From positions 46,363,117 to 46,427,116 of the forward strand of contig OU862912.1 of assembly GCA_917880885.1 (NCBI GenBank): DNA of 64,000 nt, written 5' to 3'. Each line of letters opens with the position of its first letter. Within the stretch, counting starts at the first letter, position 1. Positions 13,196 through 24,192 of this stretch are shown piece after piece. A model generated the notes under the pieces. It saw only the letters and a program-made list of their open reading frames with translations. It did not search any database and was not told where the DNA came from. The translations under genes and the position numbers were made by a program. The stretch comes from Limnephilus marmoratus. Lineage: Eukaryota; Arthropoda; Insecta; Trichoptera; Limnephilidae.

Positions 13196-13375
13196 AATCA
13201 ATGTGCAATTCACACACGGTAGAAGTGAAACCTTCAGAAAAATAAAGTAGATAAGCGTGGGGAGACTACGTAGCACCGCACAAAAGACTTTTTCTCTCCC
13301 ATAGTATGTGTTGTTATTTTTCGTTTCATCGAGATTCAAATCACAACAGTGCTAAAGAAATTTTCACTTCAAAAA
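13196..13375 (-). repeat. Family D short repeat (D1)
   Basis: Read on the minus strand it starts TTTTTGAAGTGAAAATTTC and ends in GGTTTCACTTCTACCGTGTG. The same two ends, inverted relative to each other around GAAGTGAAA, bound copies at 21137, 21590, 26851 and 38568. This copy abuts the tail side of a family A SINE at 13376. Confidence 0.65.
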
Positions 13376-13731
13376 ATCCCTCAGGGACTATGACATCTTT
13401 GGGGATGCTGTATGGAGAAGAAAGGAGACGAAGTTCTGGGAAGCAAAAGGGTATTAGGGGTAGGTAGGAATCTGGGTTCAATGTGTCCAGGAGTGACGGA
13501 CATAAGAATCCATCTCTCTCACTGCGGTGCAAAGCGATGGGTCGAGATAGACCGGCTGGAGAGGTCTAGGTTAGGTCTCCCTCAGCCAGTCTCTTCCGAT
13601 CTTCAGTCCTAGACAAACCTCACCCCATGAACCCGAGCACCTCTGTTAAGTCATCAAATGTAGCGAATCACTTGGGTAATCTATGGCAAAGGTGTTTGTT
13701 ATCCTATAAATGGTTCCCGCGGTGGCGGTAC
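13376..13731 (-). repeat. Family A SINE (A2)
   Basis: A minus-strand copy running from the CCCTCAGGGACTATGACATC tail segment back to the GGTTCCCGCGGTGGCGGTAC head. The tail hairpin is partly lost: one side of the inner stem is missing. The middle holds an AGTGACGG...TCTCTCACTGCGGTGC segment like the variant copies at 53090 and 48830, so at least two subfamilies exist. Confidence 0.75.
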
Positions 13732-14261
13732 TTTACTAAGGAAAATAGGTAAACATTTACCTCTTTTTTGAACAGTTAATCAATTTCATCGGCTGTCTGG
13801 GAGCCAGGAGTCGAAAGGTGTCTTGTGATTTGACGAGTTGACATGAACTCTTGCTTCTAGAGATTATCTGTTCAGTGGGGTAAACGAATATAACAATAAT
13901 TATAAACAACTCACAACTTTCCTCCATCTACTCTCCTTCATTATCCGTATTTGCTTTCGCCTCACGATCTTCCCTGATATAACCATGGTCCCCTGGCTCC
14001 AGGCAGTTGGAAATATTGCATCAAATTTACAAAATTTACTTGACATTTAAAATCTGTGAAATTAATTATTATTAATAATTTAACTGGCCGTCTAATTAAA
14101 ACATGCCGAATCAAATGTCAAAAATTCAAATAAATTCGAACCTTTTTGTTGCAATTTTATAGACAAATTGGAAAGGCGGTACCTACCTAAACTAATTATC
14201 TACGTATCTGAAAAACATTTGAGATGTAATATAAAAAATAATAATACTTATTTTTTTAAAT
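13732..14261. other. No gene recognised
   Basis: AT-rich sequence without a supported feature, ending in the T run that is the poly-A end of the following minus-strand LINE relic. Confidence 0.45.
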
Positions 14262-14583
14262 ACCCTTTTTACATTAACTCTACACATGAGGCCCTGAGGA
14301 AAATAATTTCCATCAAAACCCATGTCATCTTTAAAGATACTGCGTGGAGGTCTTTTTGAGGAGAGGAAGGAGTTAAGATAGGTCTTGAAATGGGTGTAGT
14401 ATTGTAGGAGGGAAAAAACACAGAGGCCGGCAAATCTTTCCACAGCCTAGCTGTTGACCTCAAAAACGAGTCGTAAAAGCGACCCGTTCTCATGCGAAAA
14501 ATATCAACCGAACGGCGCGTGTTTCCCGACTATTCACCGGTGTCTAAGGGATCAATGACGCTAGTTCCTCAGAGCATCTTCCG
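14262..14583 (-). pseudogene. LINE 3' end: RT C-terminal tail plus structured 3' tail
   Basis: On the minus strand, the frame ending near 14269 reads MRTGRFYDSFLRSTARLWKD and continues to LPASVF, the conserved C-terminal tail of many arthropod non-LTR reverse transcriptases (RTxRFxxSFLxxTAxLWNxLP). It is followed by the family A 3' tail: CCTCCACGCAG, AAAGATGACAT, ATTATTTTCCTCAGGGCC, then poly-A (T run 14250-14262). It is strongly 5'-truncated. It identifies the LINE lineage whose 3' end family A carries. A second relic of the same C-terminal tail lies at 28029-28352. Confidence 0.8.
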
Positions 14584-15215
14584 CCTACCTCTTCCCCCTC
14601 CACCATTCCCCCCTCCTCCCACCTCTTTTACCTACCCCCTCCCCCACTCCACCCTCTCCCTCCCCGCTCCCGCATTTCATAAGTTAATTCCCGGTACATT
14701 CAGTTTTCAAACTGCTCGCGTTATACAAATTTCATAATGCCAGAGCTCACCAGTAGTTTTTTACAAAAAAAAAAGAATTATTTAGTTTGGTGCAATCGTT
14801 CGGAAGTTATGCACCCACCACATTTCGGCGATTCATTTTTAACTACGACGCCAACATCGTTTCCACGGCAACCGTTTGTTTTGCTTTTCTTCCGACGTTT
14901 GCAATAACTCTATTTTGTTAGGGACAGAAAACGTATGATAAATAATTTCACGACGCCAGAGCTTATTGATAACGCCAGAGCTTACCAATATATACAACTT
15001 ATATTACTCGCAAATAATGTAGCTTTCTATTAGTGAAAGAATTTTTAAAGCCCATTCAGTATTTTTTCCGTGAAAGAGTAACATATATATACATACGTAC
15101 ATACATACATACATACATACATACATACATACATACATACATACATACATACATACATACATCCATCCATACATCCAGACATCCATACATCCATACAAAC
15201 TTTCGCTTTTATGAT
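14575..15215 (-). mobile_element. Helitron-like non-autonomous element with C-rich core (F1)
   Basis: In reverse complement it resembles 23695-24192: CGAAAGTTTG near one end, then GTTACTCTTTCACG, ACTGAATGGGC, AGAAAGCTACATTAT, and the GCTCTGGCGTTAT / GAGCTCTGGC segment, then GAACTGAATGTACCGGG and a long G-rich core (C-rich on the plus strand, 14580-14690). These modules recur in four other places. The A-T-rich 5' start and CTAGT-type 3' ends of relatives suggest Helitron-like elements; the class is inference. Confidence 0.6.
15091..15200. repeat. ACAT microsatellite
   Basis: About 26 tetranucleotide units of (ACAT)n with a few ATCC variants toward the right end. It lies inside the Helitron-like repeat F1, whose relatives have shorter runs in the same place. 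The long Tyr/Cys-Met and His-Thr ORFs over it are artefacts of the repeat. Confidence 0.95.
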
Positions 15216-16184
15216 ATTAGTAGGATGATTCAATTTTTTGCTTCAACCAAATTGAATTGCAGAATTGAACAATGTAACATCGCCGTAACTTCAAATAAAA
15301 AGCATCCGTTTATAGATCTTAATTTGTCCAAAAGTTTCCATAAAATTTACGACCCTGTTTTAATAGGACAAGTTTACATAATGCGTATACAAAGCGTGTA
15401 TCACTATAAATCTAAAAAGCAGCATTAATACACGAATAATGTGGTATTGTCTGCGTTTAAACTGCGCGGTGTTATTTATTATAGTTTTACACGAACATAA
15501 CACGGTAAATAGTGCGTAGATACCAGGAAAATAAAATAAGTAGGAAGACGGGTCCCGAGTCCCAAGCGCAATGGGACCTCGTCTATGTCAATTCACTACC
15601 GTCAAGAAATTATAGATTTTAATAAATAACTAAAAATTGTCATTTCTATGGCAGCATACTTGGAAAAATTTTTAGTAAATCAAATGTGAGGTTATGTTTG
15701 ACTTCCGAATCTGACAGATAACAATGGACGTGAAAAATTACATTAAAAAATATTCCTTAACTTTTGATTTATTTTGTTTTGAAGAGTTTTACTTCAAAAT
15801 TTACATTTGTTGGGTACTTAAATTGTATTTATCTGCTACCGTTTTCGACATATCCGTGTCTAACTAGCAATCCAAAAACTAACTTAAAAATATACAAGTA
15901 CAGAAATGATTAGACTTTATTAGGCGAGTGTTGTAAGTGTATTGGTTTTTTTTTGGTGGTGGGGGGAGGGGGGGGAGAACCGTGGGAGGAGTCAACGTAA
16001 CAAAGAAACATGGTCAACAAAGGTGACTTACGTGGTGCTATTATTTTGTTAAATATTTATTGTTCTGTTACACGTGGTGGAATTATAAAGAAATTAGAAA
16101 TTATAATTGGAAATTAAAATTAGAAATTATAATTAGAAATTATTTTTGTTTTCTGGTAAATGCAAGATTGTTTTCAATAGATCA

Positions 16185-16187
<3 letters not shown>
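15216..16187. other. No gene recognised
   Basis: AT-rich. It contains a G-rich patch (15955-15977) and an AAATTAGAAATTAT short tandem repeat (about 16085-16143). No coding or RNA signal seen. Confidence 0.45.

Positions 16188-16215
<28 letters not shown>
16188..16215. repeat. Poly-C tract, 28 bases
   Basis: Uninterrupted run of C. Similar C or G runs occur at 25248-25264, 27880-27900, 42979, 44578 and 45497, mostly inside repeats. The exact length is prone to sequencing or assembly error. Confidence 0.95.
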
Positions 16216-16869
16216 AGTGCAGTTTGATTCTTCTCTTCCGGTTTGTCCTACGTGATATGCAGGACAATACATTATTTTAAATTTATTAAATTATCGATTA
16301 TTCTGCTATAGTGACCATTGTTATATTATTATTTCATTTGATATATTTTTTTCCCATTGTAAACATTATTATTATTATTTCTTATTTAACCCAAACATAT
16401 GTACCTACTTTAACATTGTGTACCTACTTACCTAATTTTGTATAATTTCTGTAACAAAAGAATGTCAATTGCCAGCCTGCATAATAGGATGAAACCGGTA
16501 CCTACTGGTGAAATAAATAAGTGGAAATAAGTTAAAAAGTGTTTTAATTTAAATTTTAAACAAAATTTTCGATGATTTTTTTGTTGTTGTTATTGTTGTT
16601 ACTGTTTTACCCTTTTATTAATGCTGAAAAAGCGCATTTCTATCACATCGGGAGTTTTATTTTGAATCAACATCTAATAAATGGCTTTTTTGATGAGTAT
16701 GTACATCTCAAAATTTAAAAAAAGGTCTTGAAAAATAAAAATATATAAATTTCCTTGGAATATGATTCTGGAATGACCCTTAATTTTTGAACACCGTTTG
16801 TTGCGATGTGAAAAATATTCACTTCGACCAAACTGCTTTTTCAAAGTGACCGTCTTTTTTCCTTTAATA
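16216..16869. other. No gene; possible LINE 3' end
   Basis: AT-rich. Around 16430-16540 the sequence CTGTAACAAAAGAATGTC...CCTACTGGTGAAATAAATAAG resembles the hairpin plus AAATAA-type tail of non-LTR elements, but no coding remnant supports it. Confidence 0.35.
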
Positions 16870-17010
16870 CTTCTTGATATCACATACGTTTTTAGATTTT
16901 CACGCCCAAAAGTATTTTCGTTATTTGTTTTTGGGGTATTATGCCGTGTTGCGCTACCTCCTTATTTAACCAACGCTTCAGACAGCGTTACAGTGTTCAT
17001 CATCAGGGTT
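16870..17010 (-). repeat. Single-arm copy of the 62-kb hammerhead-like repeat
   Basis: In reverse complement this matches the right arm of the palindrome at 61823-62049: AACGTTGGC-like GCGTTGGTTAAATAAGG, AGGTAGCGCAACACGGCATA, ACCCCAAAAACAAATAACG and TTTTGGGCGTGAAAATC. It holds CTGATGA (minus, 17000-17006) followed by a stem and GAAGC where the palindrome copy has GAAAC, so its ribozyme-like core is broken. Confidence 0.7.
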
Positions 17011-17689
17011 CTTGATTTCACGTTTAAACCCATTTAAACTATCGCAACCATCTCAATTTTAATCTAATTTCTGTAAATTATTGAAAGGCTGAACCTTGTT
17101 ACCCGGCTCCCTTGTACCTTGTCGTGTCCTGAGGTCCCTAAGGTCTAAATAACGAGTGCTGATGGATTGCACCTAAACACGGTTGCTCTGTTTAAGGGAA
17201 AAATAAGAAATTTCTTAAAGCATTATTAACCGTGGGTTTTGCATATTACGTCATGAAAATTTTATATTACACTAAAATACGAAATAACACGACAGTAATT
17301 GATTAGCTCGTAAAACATTTAATTTACTGAACATATACATACAGTATCTGAAAATTCGTAATAAGTGACGCGAAACTGAAGAATCTACGTCACACAGAGA
17401 ACCTGTGAAAATTCCATCTTCGGACTCGATTTACTCGAAACCGATAATATTTTTTGATCACATGTCGCACTGAGTATTCGGGTATAGCCTAGCGGGTCAC
17501 GTGATAAGACTACGTCTCGTTCCAGTGGCATGGTAACACACGAGACATGGTGCGTATCGCTTAATCCCTTCGCGACGTGTAAGAGTGGCTGTGTTGAATT
17601 GAAAAAAAAAGTTATTTTTATAGAAAAAAATACATCCCCGGACATCAAATTATGTTTACTTTTTGTACTCGAAATGTGTTTAGGAATCA
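17011..17689. other. No gene; possibly SINE body
   Basis: No recognised gene. The part next to 17690 may be the body of the tRNA-headed repeat that follows. An 87-codon minus-strand ORF (17385-17648) resembles nothing I know. Confidence 0.35.
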
Positions 17690-17757
17690 GTCAAATAAAA
17701 TTTATTTGCACACGTCGGGATTTGAACTCGCGACCTCGAATTTATGGTTCTGTAACA
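17690..17757 (-). repeat. tRNA-like SINE head
   Basis: On the minus strand: GGTCGCGAGTTCAAATCCCG, a good RNA polymerase III B box, followed by CAAATAAATTTTATTTGA, which is also the block after the tRNA-like head of the family B SINE at 34615. The upstream half is missing because repeat X1 begins at 17759. Confidence 0.6.
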
Positions 17758-17758
17758 T

Positions 17759-18350
17759 AGACATCCAAATGGATAGACAAGAAGATACAGATGAGGGGTG
17801 AAACCAAACTATGGAGGGCGAAGAGGGGAAATATGACTGTGATTCGTTAAAAAATCAATCTGACAGTATATAGGCATCTCGCATTATAATATCACCATTT
17901 AGTTCTTAAAAGCAAAATCTGCTTTTGAATGAATAGACCTTTTTACATGGGAGCGCGAATTGCCCGCCACATTATTAACATATTTGCGTAGTCGAAATGC
18001 GGCAAAGTAAAGTTCGCCCTTTTTCACAGAGGAATATTTTGTTGCCGGATTTAGTTAAGACACTTTTACAAATGTTTCATAATTTACTTACCCCTGTAAC
18101 CAGCGACGAGCTCACTGGAGAACCGCCCACATTCGTTATGATCGACATATTTTAGGGTATAATGTATAGCACAAGCTATCATTTTTGCCGTGTTATTTCG
18201 TAAAATGTACGATGTGAGCTCGACGCTGGTCAGGACAAGAATGATGACGTCACATTTTTTAGATTCAAGCGATGCTCTCGTAAGCCAGCCGGCTCCATGG
18301 AACCGTTATGGGAAGGGGGAAATAATACGCTTTTATCACTTAGGGCAGGT
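17759..18350 (+). repeat. Repeat X, copy 1
   Basis: About 590 bases closely matching 50768-51392 from AGACATCCAAATGGATAGAC to ATCACTTAGGGCAGGT. The copies differ by small indels, mainly near 17990-18040 and 18280-18310. No ORF, poly-A tail or clear long terminal inverted repeat was found. It sits directly against a tRNA-like SINE head. Class unknown. Confidence 0.75.
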
Positions 18351-18984
18351 CCAGATATATTCATATGTCAATGTTCTGTAATAAATAACCATTCAAAAAA
18401 AAAAAAAAAATTAAATAATTAGATGGAGAAAAAAACTCTTTCACAGAGAAATTAGAAGGACTGAACATGCATATACATACTAAAGAACTGAACATGCATA
18501 GACATATACTACTCTGCTAAGTTACTTACGTTAAAAAGGGTATTGCGTAATTAAACATGCCTATTGTCACTAAGTGAAAATTGATGAGCTCCTGGGGAAT
18601 AGTATAAAAGTATAGTTTACCTTTTGTTCTCTGCAGTGCAATTTCAATTCCTGGATAATAATTATTATTATTCTCAAACAACGAAAAAATATATTCTGAA
18701 AACAAGGCGGTCGGATATCCATATTTCATATTGCGGTTAAAAATGTTTTATGTCTATAGTGTTTCGTTTTTAGTCGTATATTATTCATTATAAACACATA
18801 ACGCTGTAGGGCCGGGAAATTAACGGCTCCCTTGCGATGGTAGGACCAAAATATTGCTCTAAAATTCATTACGAAATAAAAATAGAATTACGCTAAAAGA
18901 AAAAGCTTTCAACGAAAAATAAACATTTTAAGCAAACGCTCGTGTGAAATAATTGAAATTTGTATTTTTTAATTATTTACAATG
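18351..18984. other. No gene recognised
   Basis: AT-rich. A poly-A run (18396-18409) and a short direct repeat of GAACTGAACATGCATA near 18460-18500. Nothing else supported. Confidence 0.45.
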
Positions 18985-19785
18985 AGCGCTTTTGAAATTA
19001 CCGTGACGATTCACGGTTACGGTACTGGTTATCGCAATAATGCTGCAGCTCTTTCAAAAGATGAGATACACAATATACATAGGTCTGTTTCCACCAAAGG
19101 AAAAAATCATCATATTCTTGCATCTCTCTCCCACAAGGCACTGTGAAGTCTCCGTAATACAATACTACTAGCCGTGACGATAATTTTGAAAGTATGGAAA
19201 ATAGTTACAGGGAAAACATTGAATTGTGAATGAATTTCAAAAATCCAAAAACGTCAAATGTCAATGCGTTGATTTTTTTTTTTTTAAAGAAGACAAACAT
19301 TCCCTGTTTACGAATAACCCAACAGTGTTTGAAAATCTCCTACTACCACCACAGAAGGCCGAAAATGTTGCTTGTGTTGTGATGGAGGACTTAGCTAGCC
19401 GAGGAATCGAACACGCGACGCCCAGGTGGGACTCAAGCGCTATGCCCACTCAACCACTGACCGGTCGATGGTTTTGCTTTTGTTCTTAAACATACTCGTG
19501 TAGTGCTGCAGCTTTATATTACACACTAAATAACACCAGCGAAAAGGAGACAAACGGTGAACGTATGTCTGCACCCAAGGAAACATACAATGATTATCAT
19601 ACATCTCAGTTAAACGTATAAAGAAAATGAAACGAAAAAAATCCTGTCGCCGTAGCTGCGCCGTAATACTTTGGAGGAAACAGTCGCACGTATTTTGCGA
19701 GTCTCATCTTTATGAGTATGTTTATTGGCTTTTTTGCCGTTACGGTACCATAACCGTGAATCGTCACGGTAAATATAAAAGCGTC
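18985..19785. mobile_element. Inverted-repeat element with ACCGTGACGATTCACGG ends
   Basis: The left end (18985-19026) and the right end (19744-19785, reverse-complemented) share a roughly 42-bp imperfect inverted repeat centred on ACCGTGACGATTCACGGTTA. I could not identify a clean target duplication, so the superfamily is open. The interior carries a SINE on the minus strand and no transposase. Confidence 0.65.
19250..19470 (-). repeat. tRNA-derived SINE inside the inverted-repeat element
   Basis: Read on the minus strand it starts with a tRNA-like head: CAGTGGTTGAGTGGGCATAG (A-box region) and GCGTGTTCGATTCC (B box), then a unique body, then a poly-A tail that appears as the T run at 19271-19286. 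The head differs from families A and B, so this is a separate SINE. Confidence 0.65.
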
Positions 19786-20520
19786 TAATACCTACCGAAA
19801 ATATTTTAAAGGTGTCGTATTGTGTTTTAAATTTGTTTTGTTATTTTAATTATTACAAATTAAAATCAATAAATTACAATAATGTAATTACTATAAATTA
19901 AATCGTGTTAAAATCGTAGTGATAATAACGGCAGAAAGCTACATTTTGTGACTCACCAAAGATGAATGTAAATCTGTAGAAATAAAAGATGGCTAGAGTA
20001 CTAAGTATAAGAAGTAATGTATAATTTAACAAATAAAAACAAAACTTAACCTATCCTAGCACAGGGGAAGTAAAACGTTTTCAATGGCGAGCTATTACAT
20101 ATAATAATAGAGAATATTACAATAAAGAAATCGCACAACCCGTAGAAAAGTGTCGTAAGTAAAAACAGTAATATTTTACAGGAGACCGTCAACAAATTAA
20201 TGAAGATGAACAAGTGCTCCCGTTGAAAACAGATACTACCGACATCTTGCGGAGACGGAGTGATCTAACTTAAATACGGTTTTCGAAGGTCATAAATAAT
20301 CACAATCCCTTTACTTTTCAGAGATACAACGTAAAATAGAATTTTTGACTTACGACACTTTTCTATGGGATTAGCAAAATATGTCTACAATATGAAAAGA
20401 ACGAAAAAAAAGTTCTTTTCACTAAGAAAATATACAAGATACGAGTTTTTGCATTGATCGGTACCGTAGAAAATATAAATTGTAGAATTCTGAAATTAAA
20501 AAATTATTGAATATTATAAA
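19786..20520. other. No gene recognised
   Basis: AT-rich with no supported feature. Confidence 0.5.
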
Positions 20521-20795
20521 CTAGCAGACCCGGCCACACGTTGCTGTGGCTAACGAAACACAACGCCATTACCCAACCTTTATAAAATCCACATCACCAG
20601 CTGCCCGCTGCCTGAATTGAATATTTGAAGTTCTCGACTTTTCTCTACTATAATAAGCATATATTATACATATCAAACCTTCCTCTTGAATCACTAATCT
20701 AATGGTGAAAACCATATGAAAATCCGTTGCGTAGTTTAAAAGATCTATGCGCACATACATTTTGAGCGACTTCATTTTATGCTATGTAATGATGA
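20521..20795 (+). repeat. RTE/SINE-like repeat with CTAGCAGACCCGGCC start (E1)
   Basis: Nearly the same as 30675-30960: start CTAGCAGACCCGGCCACACG, GTGGCTAACGAAACACAACG, ATGAAAATCCGTTGCGTAG, TATGCGCACATACATTTTGA, ending in a (GAT)n run. The ATGAAAATCCGT...AGTTT segment is typical of 3' ends of RTE-type LINEs and dependent SINEs in insects. No coding part is present. Confidence 0.65.
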
Positions 20796-21136
20796 TGATG
20801 ATGAATATATAGTGAATTATATGCATAGTACCTACCTAAACCACTTTGCGTAGTTTGCGTAGTTAGTTTGCGTAATAAAACAGAGGGGTGAATATTTGAA
20901 ACGTCAATTTCAAAGGGAAAGAAGTAGACAATCTGGAAGTACCTGAAATAAAGGAATCCCTCAATTACAATGATTGAAGGTTGTATGGGTTGTTAAAAAT
21001 TAACAACCAATTAATTATGTTTGATATGATATATCAATAATTATAAAGCACCGTATTTCACGTTAGAGCTATACATTCCATTCCCCCCTCTTTATATTAA
21101 GTGTGTGTTACACAATATGTACGTTCCGTTTTTTCT
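20796..21136. other. No gene recognised
   Basis: AT-rich with a duplicated TTTGCGTAGTTAG phrase near 20855. Nothing supported. Confidence 0.4.
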
Positions 21137-21340
21137 GAAACTTCTTTAGCTCCCTTGTGATTTGAAACCCGATGAAACAGAAACGAAATTTACAGGATTT
21201 AGCTTGCGAGAGAATGAGATAGAATGAAACCTTACCGCATTGGCCGCTTTGATTATGAGCTCACTTTTTAAGTATCCTATTGGTTGATATTGTGTGGTGA
21301 GGTTTCTCTTCTATGCGTGTGATCTGCACACGATTTTTTT
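21137..21340 (+). repeat. Family D repeat (D2)
   Basis: Plus-strand copy: AAACTTCTTTAGC..., ATTTGAAACCCGATGAAAC, GGATTTAGCTTGCGAGAGAA, ending GTGTGATCTGCACACG. It faces D3 (21590-21806, minus), with a family B SINE between them. Confidence 0.6.
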
Positions 21341-21351
21341 ATATCATAGCA

Positions 21352-21578
21352 TCCGTCCTGGTGTAAAACCACCATTCAAACGTTGCATGAAATGGCTTTA
21401 GCCATGTTTGGTGACTAGATCTGAATAGCCAGATACTTCCCCACCTTCTTCTTACCCAACTTCTTCCCCTCCCCACTTACCCTCAGCCTCACAACATACC
21501 CCAATCGGGGATGCCATAGATTCACTGGCTCCAGACAGGAGCAGTTGGGACAGTTTACAGGTATTCATATAAAAAAAT
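21352..21578 (+). repeat. Family B SINE, 5'-truncated (B2)
   Basis: Starts at the CCTGGTGTAAAACCACCATT block and contains ATGGCTTTAGCCATGTTTGG, the C/T-rich stretch, ATACCCCAATCGGGGATGCC and the A-run end at 21571-21577. The tRNA-like head is missing. Confidence 0.75.
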
Positions 21579-21589
21579 ACGTGTGTGCA

Positions 21590-21806
21590 GATCACACGCG
21601 GTAGAAGTGAACCCTTCAGAAAACTGAAGTAGACAGGAGGCAACGAAGCACTGCACAAAGAGGAGGCCGATTATTCTATATCATTCTCTCGAAGGCTAAA
21701 TCTTATTTATGTGCCTATGTGTTTCTCTCCGTTTAGTGTCCCTTTTTCGTTTCATCGAGTTTCACATCACAACGGTGCTAAAGAAGTTTTCACATTAAAA
21801 AAAAGA
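21590..21806 (-). repeat. Family D repeat (D3)
   Basis: Minus-strand copy with CACACGCGGTAGAAGTGAAC at its left edge and GCTAAAGAAGTTTTCACATT at its right edge. It retains the ATAGGCACATAAATAAG-side interior lost from D2. Confidence 0.6.
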
Positions 21807-23694
21807 AAATTTTGCAGTAGGTACAATTTATGTTCGAATTGATTTTTCAAATTGTAACATGACCGTCCCAAAGTCTGAATGAATGATTGTGATGACCTTT
21901 TCTGTAAAACTTTAATAAAGTGGGATATTTTGCGTTATATGTAGTTTATTTTATTATAGAAAATATCTAGATCTTTCAATGCAATGAATCTAATTCGGTA
22001 GACCACCTATAAATTCTTTTGATTCTTGAAAGAGTCTCTCCACACTGACGAAATCTTCACCACCGCCTGAGATTTTTATTTTGAAATTGCTATATTTCTT
22101 TAATATATATTTGAGTCCTATAATTTCAATACCTGCTATATACGATTTTTTGACAAAATGATGTGAGTATGACACTTTTCATAGTTTTGAGAGGAACAAG
22201 ACTTATCTAAAATTGACTTTCAAAACGTCCTTTATCGTGACCAAAAACCGTGTTAAAACTGCGAATGAGAAACAAAACCCGCTATATCATTCAAGAAGTT
22301 ACTATCAAAACCCGCTATATCGGAATTTAACCAATCATTTGCAGTTATTTTGCCAAGATGGCGGGTGTAGAAACACGCCACTCAGGTCAGTTGAGTTTCA
22401 AAAGCCTCTATATTCTGTATAAATCACAAAGTGAGTATCAAAATCCGCTATATCCATTTTATTTATTCAAAATACTTAAATATTTCTAGACATACATGAA
22501 CATTTTCGAATGTATATTATACTCCAATTAATTATACAACAAAAATAAAATGCAATTTTCTATTTACGCTAGAGAAAGTTGATAAAGCGGATGTAGAAAT
22601 TGAACGACTCATTTGAAAACATTATTTAAAAAAAATATTTATAAGGCGTTATTTCTTAGATGTAATAAATTAAAATTTGTAATTGTGTAAGAAAGTAATT
22701 AAAAAAATTATTATTAGATATTATACAAAGCATGAAAGTTTTTAAATATTTTTTTTAATATTTCATTAAGTAAATTTTTATGCTCGCGCGCCTGAGTTAC
22801 CTAACCCTGCTCAAGCAACTTAAGCTCTTCAAGAGATCACGCATGCTTCAAGGCCTTTCTTGATAAATTAATAACCACAATAGACTGCAGTTCTTTGCTC
22901 TTGGATGTGTGCCGTCAAGTACTGCGTGTACTCTCACGTACTTGCAATCACTGTTTTTATTTTTTAATATATGCATATTTACAATCTTCCATAAATGCAC
23001 TACACACTACACTATTCAAAAGCGACTATAAATAAAGATCGCGCATGCGCTAAGCCGTATCAAGGATTCAGAAATGCCTCGAGGAGTGGCGGACCTTACT
23101 AGAAGAAAAATGCAAAAAGGCAAACAAAATAAATGCACTTTATAAAAAGGAAAAGATTAACTCAATCTTACAGAAATTTCATTCTTATTTTGAGCTTGTC
23201 CCTTTTGTGAATGGTCGCATTAGCTAGCATTGGGAGGTAATGTTTTATTTTGCTCTTGTCTATACGAAAGCCGCCCTCTAATTTTCCGAAGAGGATATGT
23301 TTATCGACCGTATCGCGTTCTTGAGGTCCCCGGGCTTGTATGTTCCTCAGGTGCTCCGTCATCAGGAACAAGAAAATGAAAACTAAGTATTAAATTGCCA
23401 TAAATATCGAGACCGTGAGTAATAACGGCCTTATAAGGAAGGATAAAGGATAAAGGCACGTGGCCATTTTGTTACGATTATTTTAATAATATATTAAATG
23501 CTGACATTTATTTTAATGATGGTCGTCATAAATTATTTTTATCACGTTGGTAAAAATATTTTGCAAAAATAGCATTGCTTTTATGGTTTTGTCAATAAAC
23601 ACACGGAATATACATATTCTAGGATATTTTATAAAACATTTTAGGTCTGCAAAAAACGATGTTATGGTATATTTACCTAAAATAAAAATATAAT
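21807..23694. other. No gene recognised
   Basis: AT-rich. A phrase close to AAACCCGCTATATC occurs three times (about 22277, 22308, 22440). A relatively GC-rich island at 22785-22870 and 23035-23095 has no recognisable content. No gene supported. Confidence 0.45.
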
Positions 23695-24192
23695 CCTATA
23701 AATATTATAAAGGCGAAAGTTAGTATGGATCTATATTTGTTACTCTTTCACGCAAAAAATACTGAATGGACTTTAAAATTTTTTTCACTAATAGAAAGCT
23801 ACATTATTTGCGAATAATGAAGGCTGTATATATAGGTAAGCTCTGGCGTTATGAAATTATTTATTATACGTTTATTGTCCGGACGAAAAGCAAAGCGTTG
23901 CTTGGTAACTATAAGTAATTATTTCATGTGCGCTGACATTTTGTTATTTGTTTAGGGTATTTTAGGTTAAAATTGTACTAATCTATACTAATAAATAGAT
24001 GGCACGCGAGCTGTTTGAAAAATGAATGTAACGGGCATGGGGTGTGGGGAGAGGGGGAGTGGTGATGGGGCGTGGGAGGGGGAGGTGGAGGGGGGGGGGG
24101 AGGAGTGGGCAGGGGAGGGGGGGGGACTGGGGAGGGGGATGGGAGGTTTATGGGGGGGGAGGTGTAGGAGTGGGTAATACTAGGTGAGCGAA
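23695..24192 (+). mobile_element. Helitron-like non-autonomous element with G-rich core (F2)
   Basis: Starts TATAAATATTATAAAGGCGAAAG, contains GTTACTCTTTCACGCAAAAA and ACTGAATGGACTTTAAAATT, then AGCTCTGGCGTTATGAAAT, GCGAGCTGTTTGAAAAATGA, an extremely G-rich core (24036-24170), and ends GGTGAGCGAAGCTAGTA. The 5' phrase and CTAGTA-type end are common in insect Helitron families. No Rep/helicase ORF; class is inference. Confidence 0.6.

Noticed and set aside
15004..15428. ORFs rich in Tyr-Met-Cys or His-Thr-Tyr-Ile
   Set aside because: They are translations of the ACAT microsatellite in different frames.
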